Notes: generated by a model not told the origin, from the sequence alone. 64,000 bases of DNA from Christensenella sp. UBA7588 (GCA_002478945.1 DLKM01000002.1:19741-83740), one strand, 5' to 3'. Numbered from the stretch's first letter, positions 34,752-43,564 are shown. Made by a program: numbers and translations.

Positions 34752-37181
34752 ATGAAAACAAACATTACCCAAAAAGAAGTCAAGTCAAACATTTCCGCCG
34801 TGCTTACGAGTTACTTTGGCGTAAAACCCGAGGACGCAAGCAAGGCTCAAATCTATCGCGCCACCTGTATGGCGTTGAGAGATTTGCTTACCAACAAAAG
34901 AGTAAACTTCAAAAAGGTTTGCCACGAACAGAACGCAAAGCAAGTGTATTATATGTCGATGGAGTTTCTCCTCGGCAGGTCCTTGCGCAACCATCTTTTC
35001 AATCTCGGTATAACCGACGTGTTTACCAAAGCGGTTGAAAGTTTCGGCGTGAGTATGGACGAAATCTACGCTTTCGAACCCGACGCGGGTCTCGGCAACG
35101 GCGGTCTCGGCAGACTTGCCGCGGCGTATATGGATTCTCTCACTTCGTGCGGATATCCTGCGAGCGGCTTTTCCATTCTTTACGATTACGGCATCTTCAA
35201 GCAAGTTATCGTTGACGGCTGGCAACTCGAGCAACCCGACGATTGGCTCAAGGGCGGAGACGTGTGGCTTGCGCCTCGCCTCGAGGAAATCTATCAGGTC
35301 CGTTTCGGCGGCGTCGTCGACCAAGATTGGTCCGACGGCAAGCTCAAAGTTACGCAAAGAGATTGCACCGTTGTAGACGCTGTACCTTACGATATGAACA
35401 TCTCTGGCTACGATACCGACGCCGTAAACCGTATCAGACTTTGGCATTCGCAAGCGCCGCAAGACTTCGATATGACGATGTTCTCGAGAGGAGAATACGT
35501 CAAAGCAAGCGCGGCAAAGGCTATGGCGGAGGCTATCAACAAAGTTCTTTATCCCGCAGACGACCACATCGAGGGCAAATCGTTGCGCCTCAAACAGCAA
35601 TACTTCTTCGTCTCGGCGTCCATTCAATCCATTTTGCGCCGCCATCTCAAGACGAATCCGTCTCTCGACAATCTCGCGGACTGCGTTGCGATTCACATCA
35701 ACGACACGCACCCGACGCTTTGCATTCCCGAACTTATGCGTTTGCTCCTCGACGAGTACGGCTACGGTTGGGACAAGGCGTGGGAAATCACGACAAATAC
35801 CATTTCTTACACCAATCACACCGTTATGGCGGAAGCGCTTGAAAAATGGCCGCAAAACCTGTTCCAAAGTCTGCTTCCTCGCATTTATCAGATTGTGCAG
35901 GAAATCAATCAACGTTTCTGCGGAGAGCTTTGGGAGTATTATCCCAACAACTGGGACGTTGTCAACCGCAATGCGATTTTGTCCAACGGACAGGTAAAAA
36001 TGGCAAATCTTTGCCTCGTTACCTCGCATACAATCAACGGCGTTTCCGCATTGCATAGCGAGATTCTCAAAAACGACGTTTTTGCGGATTATTATCGTAT
36101 GCACCCCGAGAAGTTCACAAACGTTACCAACGGCATCACGCACAGAAGATGGGTTGCTCAAGCCAATCCTCGTCTTGCGTCGCTCATTAACGAGCTTATC
36201 GGAGACAAATGGCTCAAAGAAGCGGACGCTTTGCAGGATTTGCAAAAATATATGGGCGACAGACAAGTCCTCGACAGACTTGCCGACATCAAACGCGCAA
36301 ACAAGCAAGACCTTGCAAAATACATTCTCGAACACAACAACGTACAGGTTGACCCCGACAGCATCTTCGACGTGCAAGTCAAGAGATTGCACGAGTATAA
36401 ACGTCAGCTTCTCAACGCGCTCAACATTCTCGATTTGTATCTGCGCTTGAAAGAAAACCCGAATCTCGACATTCAACCGCGCACGTTTATTTTCGGCGCG
36501 AAAGCCGCAAGCGCATACTATATGGCAAAGCAAATTATCCGCTTTATCTGCGCGCTCGGCAATCTCGTCAACAACGACCCCGACATCAAAGGCAAACTTA
36601 AAGTCGTTTTCCTCGAAAACTACAGGGTTACGCTTGCCGAAATCATTATGCCGGCGGCGGAAGTGAGCGAACAAATCTCTCTCGCGGGCAAAGAAGCGAG
36701 CGGTACGGGAAATATGAAGTTTATGATTAACGGCGCACTCACAATCGGTACGCTCGACGGCGCAAACGTCGAGATACACCAAGAAGTGGGCGACGGCAAC
36801 ATATTCCTGTTCGGTATGTTTGCCGACGAGGTCGAAGCTCTTTGGAAACAAGGCTACAATCCGTCGTACTATTATCAGACCAACCCGCGCATCAAACGTC
36901 TCATCGACACTTTGCGCCAAGGCGTCAACGGAATCTCGTTCGGAGAAATCGCAGATTCTCTCACAATCGGCAGAGGCGGTCAGCCCGACGGTTATATGGT
37001 TCTTGCCGACTTCGACAGTTATTCCGCCGCACAAGAACGCGTCAACGCCACCTATCAAGACAAAGAGACGTGGAATCGTATGTCTCTCGTCAACATTGCC
37101 AAAGCAGGCTTTTTCGCAGCCGACAGGGCTGTGGAGGAGTATGCTCAGCGCATCTGGAATCTTAAAAAAGTGTGCAAATGA
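34752..37181 (+). CDS. glgP: Glycogen/maltodextrin phosphorylase
   Basis: GT35 enzyme that releases glucose-1-phosphate from alpha-glucan. It has 809 residues. Family marks: EFLLGRSLRNHLFNLG, EPDAGLGNGGLGRLAAAYMDSL, NDTHPTLCIPELMRLL, and the pyridoxal-phosphate lysine in EASGTGNMKFMINGALTIGT (Lys ~655). AGAAAGGAA is the ribosome site. No TTA, CTA or TCA codon occurs over almost the whole gene, indicating strong codon selection. The last codons and stop form the base of the hairpin at 37164-37291. Confidence 0.97.
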   Translation: MKTNITQKEVKSNISAVLTSYFGVKPEDASKAQIYRATCMALRDLLTNKRVNFKKVCHEQNAKQVYYMSMEFLLGRSLRNHLFNLGITDVFTKAVESFGVSMDEIYAFEPDAGLGNGGLGRLAAAYMDSLTSCGYPASGFSILYDYGIFKQVIVDGWQLEQPDDWLKGGDVWLAPRLEEIYQVRFGGVVDQDWSDGKLKVTQRDCTVVDAVPYDMNISGYDTDAVNRIRLWHSQAPQDFDMTMFSRGEYVKASAAKAMAEAINKVLYPADDHIEGKSLRLKQQYFFVSASIQSILRRHLKTNPSLDNLADCVAIHINDTHPTLCIPELMRLLLDEYGYGWDKAWEITTNTISYTNHTVMAEALEKWPQNLFQSLLPRIYQIVQEINQRFCGELWEYYPNNWDVVNRNAILSNGQVKMANLCLVTSHTINGVSALHSEILKNDVFADYYRMHPEKFTNVTNGITHRRWVAQANPRLASLINELIGDKWLKEADALQDLQKYMGDRQVLDRLADIKRANKQDLAKYILEHNNVQVDPDSIFDVQVKRLHEYKRQLLNALNILDLYLRLKENPNLDIQPRTFIFGAKAASAYYMAKQIIRFICALGNLVNNDPDIKGKLKVVFLENYRVTLAEIIMPAAEVSEQISLAGKEASGTGNMKFMINGALTIGTLDGANVEIHQEVGDGNIFLFGMFADEVEALWKQGYNPSYYYQTNPRIKRLIDTLRQGVNGISFGEIADSLTIGRGGQPDGYMVLADFDSYSAAQERVNATYQDKETWNRMSLVNIAKAGFFAADRAVEEYAQRIWNLKKVCK

Positions 37182-37291
37182 GCAAATAGCTTTGTCAGAC
37201 GCACCTTGCCGCCAAGTCACGTACGCATAGTACGTTAGGCTTGTCGGCAAGATACGTCTTTCGCGCTCTTTATCTCATTTGCGCACTTTTT
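37164..37291. repeat. Long stop-codon hairpin, family C copy 2
   Basis: AAAAAGTGTGCAAATGAG (37165-37182, containing the glgP stop TGA) pairs with CTCATTTGCGCACTTTTT (37274-37291) by 17 Watson-Crick pairs and one G-U. Inside are CTTGCCG/CGGCAAG and the tip ACGTAC-GCATA-GTACGT (37219-37235), which matches the tip of copy 1 at 23792-23971. Confidence 0.78.
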
Positions 37292-37338
37292 GATACACGA
37301 TATGAGAGAATGTCTGTGGCATCGCAGATTTCACTTTT

Positions 37339-37580
37339 CTGAAGACGGAACACGAGCCGCAACGGCGGCGAGCCTCTGAGTGCCGAACTTGACGATTAGT
37401 ACAAGTGAGCAAACGAGTGTTGTTCTTTTCGTTTGCGAACGAGTGACATAACAAGTGAACGATACTTATCTATGTGAGTGCCGAGTTCCCCTCTTGCGAA
37501 CGATGTTTGCTTAAAAAGAGAAATAGCATCTATTTGAGCAATAGGGGAAAGCCCGAAGGGAAGGGGTGATGTTGCATTCA
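37339..37580. repeat. Dispersed repeat family B, divergent copy 3
   Basis: Shares ACACGAGCCGCAA.GGCGGCGAGC, GAACTTGACGATTAGTACAAG, CTATCTATGTGAGTGCCGAG, ATAGGGGAAA and GATGTTGCATT with other family B copies, but the middle has diverged. The rest of the gap to 37682 is AT-rich with no gene. Confidence 0.65.
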
Positions 37581-37682
37581 AGGAGTTATGGCTTAGAGGT
37601 TTTATAAACAACCACCCGTTGGATAAGGCTTCGCCTTCCAAAATTATTAATTATTAATTAATAACTATTAATTCAAAACTCT

Positions 37683-39455
37683 ATGTACTCGCCTCTTATT
37701 CACAAAAAGCCTTATGGCGCAAGCGTCGCAGGACAACCTACGACTATCACTTTCCCTATCGACAGCAATATGCATATCGGCAGGGTGTTTGTCGTATTGC
37801 GGCAAATCTTCGGAAAAGACGGAGAAGTGCTTTGCGGCCATAGTGAACGCATAGAATTGCCCTTCTCGCATTCGCAAGACGGACTCGATTATTTTGTCGG
37901 CGCATTTGCGCTTTCGGACTGGGGAATATGGAAATACCGCTTTGAAGGAGAGTTGCCGAGCGGAGATTTGGCGTTCTTCGGTAGGTCGCTCGACGGCACG
38001 GCAATAAGAGGAGATTGGTTGCCCGAATGGCAGTTAACCGTTACAAAAACAGACTATAAAACCCCGAATTGGGCAAAACGAGGCGTTATTTATCAAATAT
38101 TTGCAGATAGATTTTGCAAGAAAGGCAACGTGGAATTTAATAAACGCGGACGACTTCATTCCGATTGGTACGAGCGTCCCGACATTGCCGAGGACGGCAA
38201 AGATTATCGTGCGGACGACTTTTTCGGCGGTAATATAGAGGGTATAATTTCAAAGCTCGATTATGTTCAAAGTCTCGGAGTCAAGTGTATTTATCTCTCT
38301 CCGATTTTCAAGTCTTGCTCCAACCATAGATACGATACGGGAGATTATCTCGAGATAGATTCGCTGTTCGGCACGGAGGCGCAGTTCGAGACGTTGATTG
38401 ACGAGGCAAAAAGCCGAGATATAAACGTTATGCTTGACGGCGTATTCAATCATACTGGAGCGGACAGCAAATATTTCAATCGCGAAGGCACTTACGACAC
38501 TCTCGGCGCATATCAGAGCAAACAATCTCCGTATTACGACTGGTATTATTTCACGCATTATCCCGACGAATACGCTTGTTGGTGGGGTAGCACGGTCGTA
38601 CCTACCGTAAACAAGCAAGCGCAAGGATACAGAGATTTGATTCTCGGAGACGGCGGAGTTATCGACAAGTGGTCAAAGCTCGGCGTAAAAGGTTGGAGAC
38701 TGGACGTCGTTGACGAATTGCCTATCGATTTTACCGACGTCTTGTGCGCGCGTATTAAGAGCGAGGGAGACGATATGCTCGTCGTCGGCGAAGTGTGGGA
38801 GGACGCGTCGACAAAGATTGCGTACAGCGAGTGGAGACCGTATTTTATGGGAAACCAACTCGATTCCGTGATGAATTATCCTTTCAAAGAAGCGATTCTC
38901 GCATTTACGCTGGACGGTAATAAGAACGAATTTATATCAAAGGTTACGCAGATTCTCGAGAATTACCCCAAGCAATCTCTCGATTGTCTGATGAATCTTA
39001 TCGACAGTCACGACACCGCGCGTGCGCTTACGACTCTTTCTGGAGTCAAACCTCCGCACGCAAAAGCGGACAGAGCGTCATTCAAGCTGTCGGCAGAGCA
39101 ATACGACAAAGCAAAGCGCAGATTGAAATTCGCAAGCGCGTTGCAATACGTTTTGCCGGGAGTGCCGTGCTTGTTCTACGGAGACGAAGCAGGCGTTCAA
39201 GGGTGGGAGGACCCGCTCAACAGAGGCACTTATCCGTGGGGCAGAGAAGATTGCGAACTTGTGGAACATTATCGAAAACTCGGAAAATTCCGCACGGAAT
39301 ACGCAATGTTTTTGCAAGGAGAAACGCATTTCGTTCCCGATGCGGACAGCCTCGTAATGGAAAGAGTGTGCGACGAGGGTACGATGCGAGTCGTGGCAAA
39401 AGATTTGAATATCTGCGTTCTCGTCAACGGTCAAACGGTGCTGAATATTCAATAA
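37683..39455 (+). CDS. GH13 alpha-glucan hydrolase (neopullulanase/amylase-like)
   Basis: A 590-residue enzyme with an N-terminal beta-rich domain (about 1-125), a GH13 barrel and a C-terminal domain. Triad: Asp in GWRLDVVDELP, Glu in VVGEVWEDA, Asp in LIDSHDTAR. VIYQIFADRF and DGVFNHTG are typical of neopullulanase/cyclomaltodextrinase-like enzymes (GH13_20/39 area). There is no signal peptide, so it probably acts on internal glycogen or imported dextrins. No ribosome site is seen; TATTAA in the AT-rich upstream suggests a very short leader. Followed by the 61-residue Cys-rich ORF. Confidence 0.9.
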   Translation: MYSPLIHKKPYGASVAGQPTTITFPIDSNMHIGRVFVVLRQIFGKDGEVLCGHSERIELPFSHSQDGLDYFVGAFALSDWGIWKYRFEGELPSGDLAFFGRSLDGTAIRGDWLPEWQLTVTKTDYKTPNWAKRGVIYQIFADRFCKKGNVEFNKRGRLHSDWYERPDIAEDGKDYRADDFFGGNIEGIISKLDYVQSLGVKCIYLSPIFKSCSNHRYDTGDYLEIDSLFGTEAQFETLIDEAKSRDINVMLDGVFNHTGADSKYFNREGTYDTLGAYQSKQSPYYDWYYFTHYPDEYACWWGSTVVPTVNKQAQGYRDLILGDGGVIDKWSKLGVKGWRLDVVDELPIDFTDVLCARIKSEGDDMLVVGEVWEDASTKIAYSEWRPYFMGNQLDSVMNYPFKEAILAFTLDGNKNEFISKVTQILENYPKQSLDCLMNLIDSHDTARALTTLSGVKPPHAKADRASFKLSAEQYDKAKRRLKFASALQYVLPGVPCLFYGDEAGVQGWEDPLNRGTYPWGREDCELVEHYRKLGKFRTEYAMFLQGETHFVPDADSLVMERVCDEGTMRVVAKDLNICVLVNGQTVLNIQ

Positions 39456-39520
39456 AAGTCGCGCAATGCGACGAAAACGGTGCGTCGGAAGTCATAGAAT
39501 ATAGATATGGAGGTAATGCT

Positions 39521-39706
39521 ATGTGTATATTCGACTTATTGGACGCGCTTTTTTCAACTCGAAATACGAGCGTTCCCAAAACCGCTATAAAATATAAATC
39601 GTCTTTCTCAAAAGACGATTGGCTTGACGAATGCATCGAATGCGACGAACTTGTCGAGGACTGCGAGTGCGAAGATTGCGGAGACGAAGATTGCGACGAG
39701 TTTTGA
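39521..39706 (+). CDS. Small acidic Cys-rich protein
   Basis: A 61-residue ORF with a strong ribosome site (GGAGGTAATGCT then ATG), 65 bp after the GH13 gene. The N-terminal half is neutral (MCIFDLLDALFSTR). The last ~30 residues hold six of its seven cysteines among Asp/Glu: C38, C41, C48, C50, C53, C58 (DECIECDELVEDCECEDCG). The spacing suggests metal binding. There is no signal peptide, and no known family was recognised. Possibly co-transcribed with the GH13 gene; convergent with nrdG. Confidence 0.65.
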   Translation: MCIFDLLDALFSTRNTSVPKTAIKYKSSFSKDDWLDECIECDELVEDCECEDCGDEDCDEF

Positions 39707-39741
39707 CAAATCGATATTCGAAAACTCGTTGTTTGCGGCAA

Positions 39742-40434
39742 TCAATATCCTCTCAGACCGATTTTGGCAACTTTGCCGTCGAAAAACGCTTTGAAATTTT
39801 CCGCTTCGTCTTTTTCGATGGGAGAAAATCCGTGCGAGATGCACTCCTCGTTGTCCTTGTATTTTTGCATAAAATATCTTTGTGCGCCGTTTATCGTGTC
39901 GGCGATTTTTTCAATATCCTCTGCGGTGTGAAATTCCTTGATAAGAGTGGTGCGGAATTCGTATTCGACGCTGCCTGACAAGAGCGTATCAATACTTTCT
40001 TTTATTTTTGACGTGTCGACGCTTTCGAGTCCGACGGTAACGGCATATTTTTGCAAGCTGTTTTTTACGTCCATAGCGACGTAATCGACGAGTTTTTCTT
40101 TCAAAACGTCTTTGAGTACGTCAGGACGCAAACCGTTGGTGTCGAGTTTCGTGAGATAGCCCATATCGCGCACTTTGCGCAAAAAATCTTTCAAATCGGA
40201 TTGAAGCGTGGGTTCTCCTCCCGTCACGCAAACCGCATCTACAAGTCCTTTGCGTTTTTCGAGATAATCGAACACTTCGTTTTCGTCTATCTGTTCCGCT
40301 TTGACGTTGCCGACGACCAATGCGCCGTTGTGACAAAACGGACAGCGGAAATTGCACCCGCCGGTAAAAACCGTGCAAGCGATTTTCTCGTCGAAATCGA
40401 CCATTGAAAATTTTTCGTATCCGCAAACTATCAT
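39742..40434 (-). CDS. nrdG: Anaerobic ribonucleotide reductase activating protein (NrdG2-like radical SAM)
   Basis: Radical SAM enzyme that installs the glycyl radical on NrdD. It has 230 residues. The cluster motif is CNFRCPFC (CxxxCxxC), with GGEPT downstream and the N-terminal GYEKFSMVDFDEKIACTVFTGGC. The length and N-terminus fit the NrdG2 subfamily (about 230) better than the short 155-175 residue NrdG. There is no ribosome site; TAAAAT ends six bases before the ATG, so it appears leaderless. It is not next to nrdD (37 kb away), but no other substrate gene is nearby. A pyruvate formate-lyase activase is a less likely alternative. Confidence 0.85.
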   Translation of the reverse strand: MIVCGYEKFSMVDFDEKIACTVFTGGCNFRCPFCHNGALVVGNVKAEQIDENEVFDYLEKRKGLVDAVCVTGGEPTLQSDLKDFLRKVRDMGYLTKLDTNGLRPDVLKDVLKEKLVDYVAMDVKNSLQKYAVTVGLESVDTSKIKESIDTLLSGSVEYEFRTTLIKEFHTAEDIEKIADTINGAQRYFMQKYKDNEECISHGFSPIEKDEAENFKAFFDGKVAKIGLRGY

Positions 40435-40440
40435 ATTTTC

Positions 40441-40470
40441 ATTTTATCACACGAGTGGCAGATAGGACAA
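40441..40470 (-). promoter_or_regulatory. Leaderless nrdG promoter
   Basis: On the minus strand TTGTCC (40470-40465), 18-bp spacer, TAAAAT (40446-40441), GAAAAT, then ATG at 40434. Confidence 0.55.
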
Positions 40471-40620
40471 TAGATTTCTTTACTTTTACAAAATCCGCAA
40501 AAATACGGTATTTACATTTGTCGCGTTTTCCTCTATAATATACTCGTATTTGTTTTTGCGCGAGTGCGTATGGCGTGCAAGCGCGCGACGGCAGATAACA
40601 CATTGAATAAAGGTGAAGTT

Positions 40621-42762
40621 ATGAAGAAAAAAGAAGCACCCGCTCCGATTTTGGACGAAAAGGGCAGACCTCCGCTAAAACTCGACTATCCCCAGACGTT
40701 CAAAGTTGGTTTTGCGTTTGCAATCATTATGCTGTTTTGGACCGCATACGACTTTGTCGTGCCTCTCCTGATAGACAACGCTTACGGCTTGCCGAGCTGG
40801 GCGCGCGGTCTTATTATGGGACTTGACAACTTGCTTTCGCTGTTTATGTTGCCCGTATTCGGCAAGCTCAGCGACAACGCAAAGGGCAAACTCGTCAAAA
40901 AATGGGGCAGACGTACTCCGTTTATCGTTATAGGTACGGTTTGCGCGGTTGCGCTTATGGTGTTCGTACCCGTCGTTACGCTCAATCAACAAAAGCAATC
41001 CGACGATTACATAAAGAAGGAAGTCACTCAAAATCTTGCCGACGACACTTATATGAGAGATTTGCTCGGAGATTGGTTCGATTACGCTGTGGAAGTTAAA
41101 GAAAAAGGTTCCGCAAACGTAGACCAACTCTATAAAGCGGTCAGCGCAAACGATTTGTGCGACCTCGAATACCTCAAACTCAACGGTTACGATTATACGA
41201 AAACCGAAGTCGACGAAAACGGCAATCTTGTCAATAAGGCGCGCGACTTCTTTACATCCATTCGTCATTACGAAAAACTTACCTCGAAAAAAGCCATACT
41301 TAATATGCTCGGAAAAGAGACGTATTACTATGGCGACGACGAAATTACGGATATGAACGCGATTTGCGCAGAAACGAAAGTGTCTTACGAGGCTATGAAA
41401 CAAAGCAACAAAGATTACAAAACCTACGTTGCTTCGGGTATGAACGCATACAAGTCATTCCTCATCAGACAAGCGAGTATCGACGGCGGACAGGGGAGCG
41501 AGAATTATCAAGGATTCTACGGCGTAAAGAGCCTCGTCGTATATATGGTTATTTTGCTCCTCGTGCTTGTTGCGATGGCAACGTTCCGTTCTCCCGCGGT
41601 TGCGCTTATGCCTGACGTTACGCCAAAGCCGCTTCGTTCGCAAGCAAACGCAATCATCAATCTCTGCGGCGGCGTGGGCGGCGCGATAGCGTTTTTGATT
41701 TACACGGTCGTGCTGTTCGGTCAACGCCTCTCCAACTACGTTATCATTTTCGGCGCGGTTGCAGGCGGAATGCTCTTGCTCCTCGCAGGCTTCCTCGCAC
41801 TCGTCAACGAGCGCAAGATGGTCGCAAAATGCCAAGAAATCTGCAAAGAGTATGAAATTGACGACTTTGCCGACGGCGAGAACCCCGAAGCGGAAAAGTT
41901 TGCCGAAGAACTTATTGCCGAAGGCGACGCGGATTACAATCTTGACAGTAAGCCTTCGGGAGACGCACAAGTCTTGATTGACCAAACTCCCGAACAAGAT
42001 AAAACCGCTCCCGAAACGCTCGAATTTGCGCAACAGGTGGTTGAAAACACCAAGAAAAAACATCAAACGCCCAAAGAGTGGTGGAATTCGAAGAACGACC
42101 TCGAAAAAGGCAGACTCAAATCGTTCGCGCTCATTCTCGCGTCAATCTTTATGTGGTTTATGGGCTACAATGCGGTATCTTCCAACTTGTCCATTTATAC
42201 CACCAAAGCCCTCAACCTCAACGCAGGCACCGCTTCAATTATATCGGGTGTTTCGATGGGCGTAAGCGCAATCGCATTTATTCCCGTCGGATATATGGCG
42301 GCAAAAATCGGCAGAAGAAAATCTATTATCATAGGTTTCGGAATGGCTGTAGTCTCGTTTATCCTTATCTTTGCGGCGTTGCGCCCGGGATATGAAAACG
42401 CAGTAAAAGCCGTGCTGTTCTCGCTGTTCTACCTCATCGCAGGCTTCGGTCTCATTATTGCAAACGTCAACACGTTCCCGATGGTAACCGAGCTTTCCAC
42501 GGCAGAAACGGTCGGTCAATATACGGGTTACTATTATATGGCAACTATGTCCGCGCAGGCAATCACGCCCGCAATCGGCGGCGCAATTATGGACGCAGGC
42601 GGAAGCAAATATTTGTTCCTCTATAGCGCAATCTGCGTCGTTATCGCAATCGTGCTTATGATATTCGTAAAACACGGCGACAGCATTCAAACCGCAAAGG
42701 GCAGAAAACTTACCAAAGAAGAAAAGAAACAAATAAGACTTGACGCACTCGATGCGGACTAA
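40621..42762 (+). CDS. MFS sugar transporter with large extracytoplasmic insert
   Basis: A 713-residue carrier, much longer than the usual ~450. Three membrane helices (about 25-115) contain WARGLIMGLDNLLSLFMLPVFGKLSD and a basic KKWGRRTPF loop. A ~180-residue hydrophilic, helix-rich insert (about 120-300) lies in the TM3-TM4 loop, which faces outside in MFS proteins. TM4-6 carry RSPAVALMPDVTPKPLRSQANAIINLCGG. A long acidic cytoplasmic loop (about 400-500) precedes TM7-12. The MPDVTP...RSxANxIINL block is typical of carriers found beside GH13 genes, so a malto-oligosaccharide or related sugar is likely (inference). AAAGGTGAAG precedes the start. Confidence 0.85.
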   Translation: MKKKEAPAPILDEKGRPPLKLDYPQTFKVGFAFAIIMLFWTAYDFVVPLLIDNAYGLPSWARGLIMGLDNLLSLFMLPVFGKLSDNAKGKLVKKWGRRTPFIVIGTVCAVALMVFVPVVTLNQQKQSDDYIKKEVTQNLADDTYMRDLLGDWFDYAVEVKEKGSANVDQLYKAVSANDLCDLEYLKLNGYDYTKTEVDENGNLVNKARDFFTSIRHYEKLTSKKAILNMLGKETYYYGDDEITDMNAICAETKVSYEAMKQSNKDYKTYVASGMNAYKSFLIRQASIDGGQGSENYQGFYGVKSLVVYMVILLLVLVAMATFRSPAVALMPDVTPKPLRSQANAIINLCGGVGGAIAFLIYTVVLFGQRLSNYVIIFGAVAGGMLLLLAGFLALVNERKMVAKCQEICKEYEIDDFADGENPEAEKFAEELIAEGDADYNLDSKPSGDAQVLIDQTPEQDKTAPETLEFAQQVVENTKKKHQTPKEWWNSKNDLEKGRLKSFALILASIFMWFMGYNAVSSNLSIYTTKALNLNAGTASIISGVSMGVSAIAFIPVGYMAAKIGRRKSIIIGFGMAVVSFILIFAALRPGYENAVKAVLFSLFYLIAGFGLIIANVNTFPMVTELSTAETVGQYTGYYYMATMSAQAITPAIGGAIMDAGGSKYLFLYSAICVVIAIVLMIFVKHGDSIQTAKGRKLTKEEKKQIRLDALDAD

Positions 42763-42837
42763 GAACTAAAAAAGCGATATGCTTACGGACGGCACGCAAT
42801 GGCGTGTCGTCCTTTTATATATTGCTTTTTTAGTTCT
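42762..42837. repeat. Stop-codon-linked hairpin, family D copy 1
   Basis: AGAACTAAAAAAGCGATAT (42762-42780, starting at the last base of the MFS stop) pairs with ATATTGCTTTTTTAGTTCT (42819-42837) with one G-U. The inner stem is GGACGGCACGC/GCGTGTCGTCC with an AATG loop. It is closely related to 46116-46186. Confidence 0.78.
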
Positions 42838-42924
42838 GCTACCGCGCAATCGATACACGCTATCAGTTTAAGCAAGGATAAAAACTCCTGCCACAATTTC
42901 GCTATATCGCTTGCTTGGTGTTTT

Positions 42925-43154
42925 ATTGCGCCGAATGCTAAACACGCGTCACTTATCTCTTTGAGATAACTTGACGCATATTTAGGCGCAAACGTCCTGC
43001 ACAAAAGCAATCGGAGCATTGCTTTTGTGCGTAAGGTTTCGCAACCTTGAGGCGGCTCGGCGGTTGCTCAGACGGATAGTTGATGCTCACAACGACACTT
43101 CGTCGAGTTACAAACTACGGCTCCGCCTGTCTACGAGCAACGCTTATTAAACGG
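42925..43154. repeat. Dispersed repeat family A, copy 2
   Basis: About 230 bp, nearly identical to 32634-32864, including the CTAAACACGCGTC hairpin, AAAGCAATCGGAGCATTGCTTT, GGTTTCGCAACCTTGAGGCG and the final CTACGAGCAACGCTTATTAA. The 592-bp gap 42763-43354 holds only this, the family D hairpin, the hairpin at 43166 and a terminator. Confidence 0.82.
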
Positions 43155-43165
43155 AAGAATATCAA

Positions 43166-43233
43166 GCCGATAATTTTGCGAAATAGTGGCAAATGTTATG
43201 GTTTTGCCTGAAATAATAGCAAAAATTATCGGC
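43166..43233. repeat. Long intergenic hairpin with internal repeat
   Basis: GCCGATAATTTTGC pairs with GCAAAAATTATCGGC. Inside, GGCAAA...TTTTGCC forms a second stem, and the phrase GAAATAGTGGCAAA recurs as GAAATAATAGCAAA. Its role is unknown. Confidence 0.6.
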
Positions 43234-43325
43234 GCGATTAGAAAAGCAAAATGCAAATGCGATATATGGCAATAAACGAGTTTATTGTCATCATCGCAAT
43301 GACGGATTTTGCGTAGCGCAATATC

Positions 43326-43357
43326 AAAAAAAACACGCTGTTGCGTGTCTTTTTTTA
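43326..43357. terminator. Terminator at the end of the XRE gene
   Basis: ACACGC-TGTT-GCGTGT flanked by A and T runs on both sides. On the minus strand it overlaps the XRE stop codon. Confidence 0.75.
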
Positions 43358-43564
43358 ACGTATTTCAAACAAATCGTTGGGCGTTATGTCGAGACGATTG
43401 CACAAAAACACTATCTTTTCATAATCTAATTCTATTTTTCCCGTTTCGTATTCGCTGTAATCGGGTTGATATTTTCCCATTTCTTCGGCAAGTTGTTTTT
43501 GCGTCAAACCTGCGGCTTTGCGTGCGTTTTTGAGATTGCAACCGACCTTTTCTCTTATGTTCAT
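43355..43564 (-). CDS. XRE-family HTH regulator
   Basis: A 69-residue single-domain regulator: MNIREKVGCNLKNARKAAGLTQKQLAEEMGKYQPDYSEYE and LCNRLDITPNDLFEIR. The start at 43564 follows GGGAGGAAG; eight upstream in-frame residues are rejected. It is divergent from the 810-residue zinc-ribbon membrane protein gene, whose promoter carries a perfect palindrome between -35 and -10. Confidence 0.9.
   Translation of the reverse strand: MNIREKVGCNLKNARKAAGLTQKQLAEEMGKYQPDYSEYETGKIELDYEKIVFLCNRLDITPNDLFEIR

Noticed and set aside
34785..37250. 821-codon open frame antisense to glgP
   Set aside because: It is in phase with glgP codons and exists because glgP avoids TTA, CTA and TCA. No ribosome site, and the sequence is not protein-like. 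The same applies to the long antisense frames over leuS, serS, glgA, glgB, glgC-glgD and others.
42783..43019. 78-codon ORF inside repeat family A
   Set aside because: No ribosome site, and it lies wholly in repeated, hairpin-rich DNA; copy 1 does not keep the frame.
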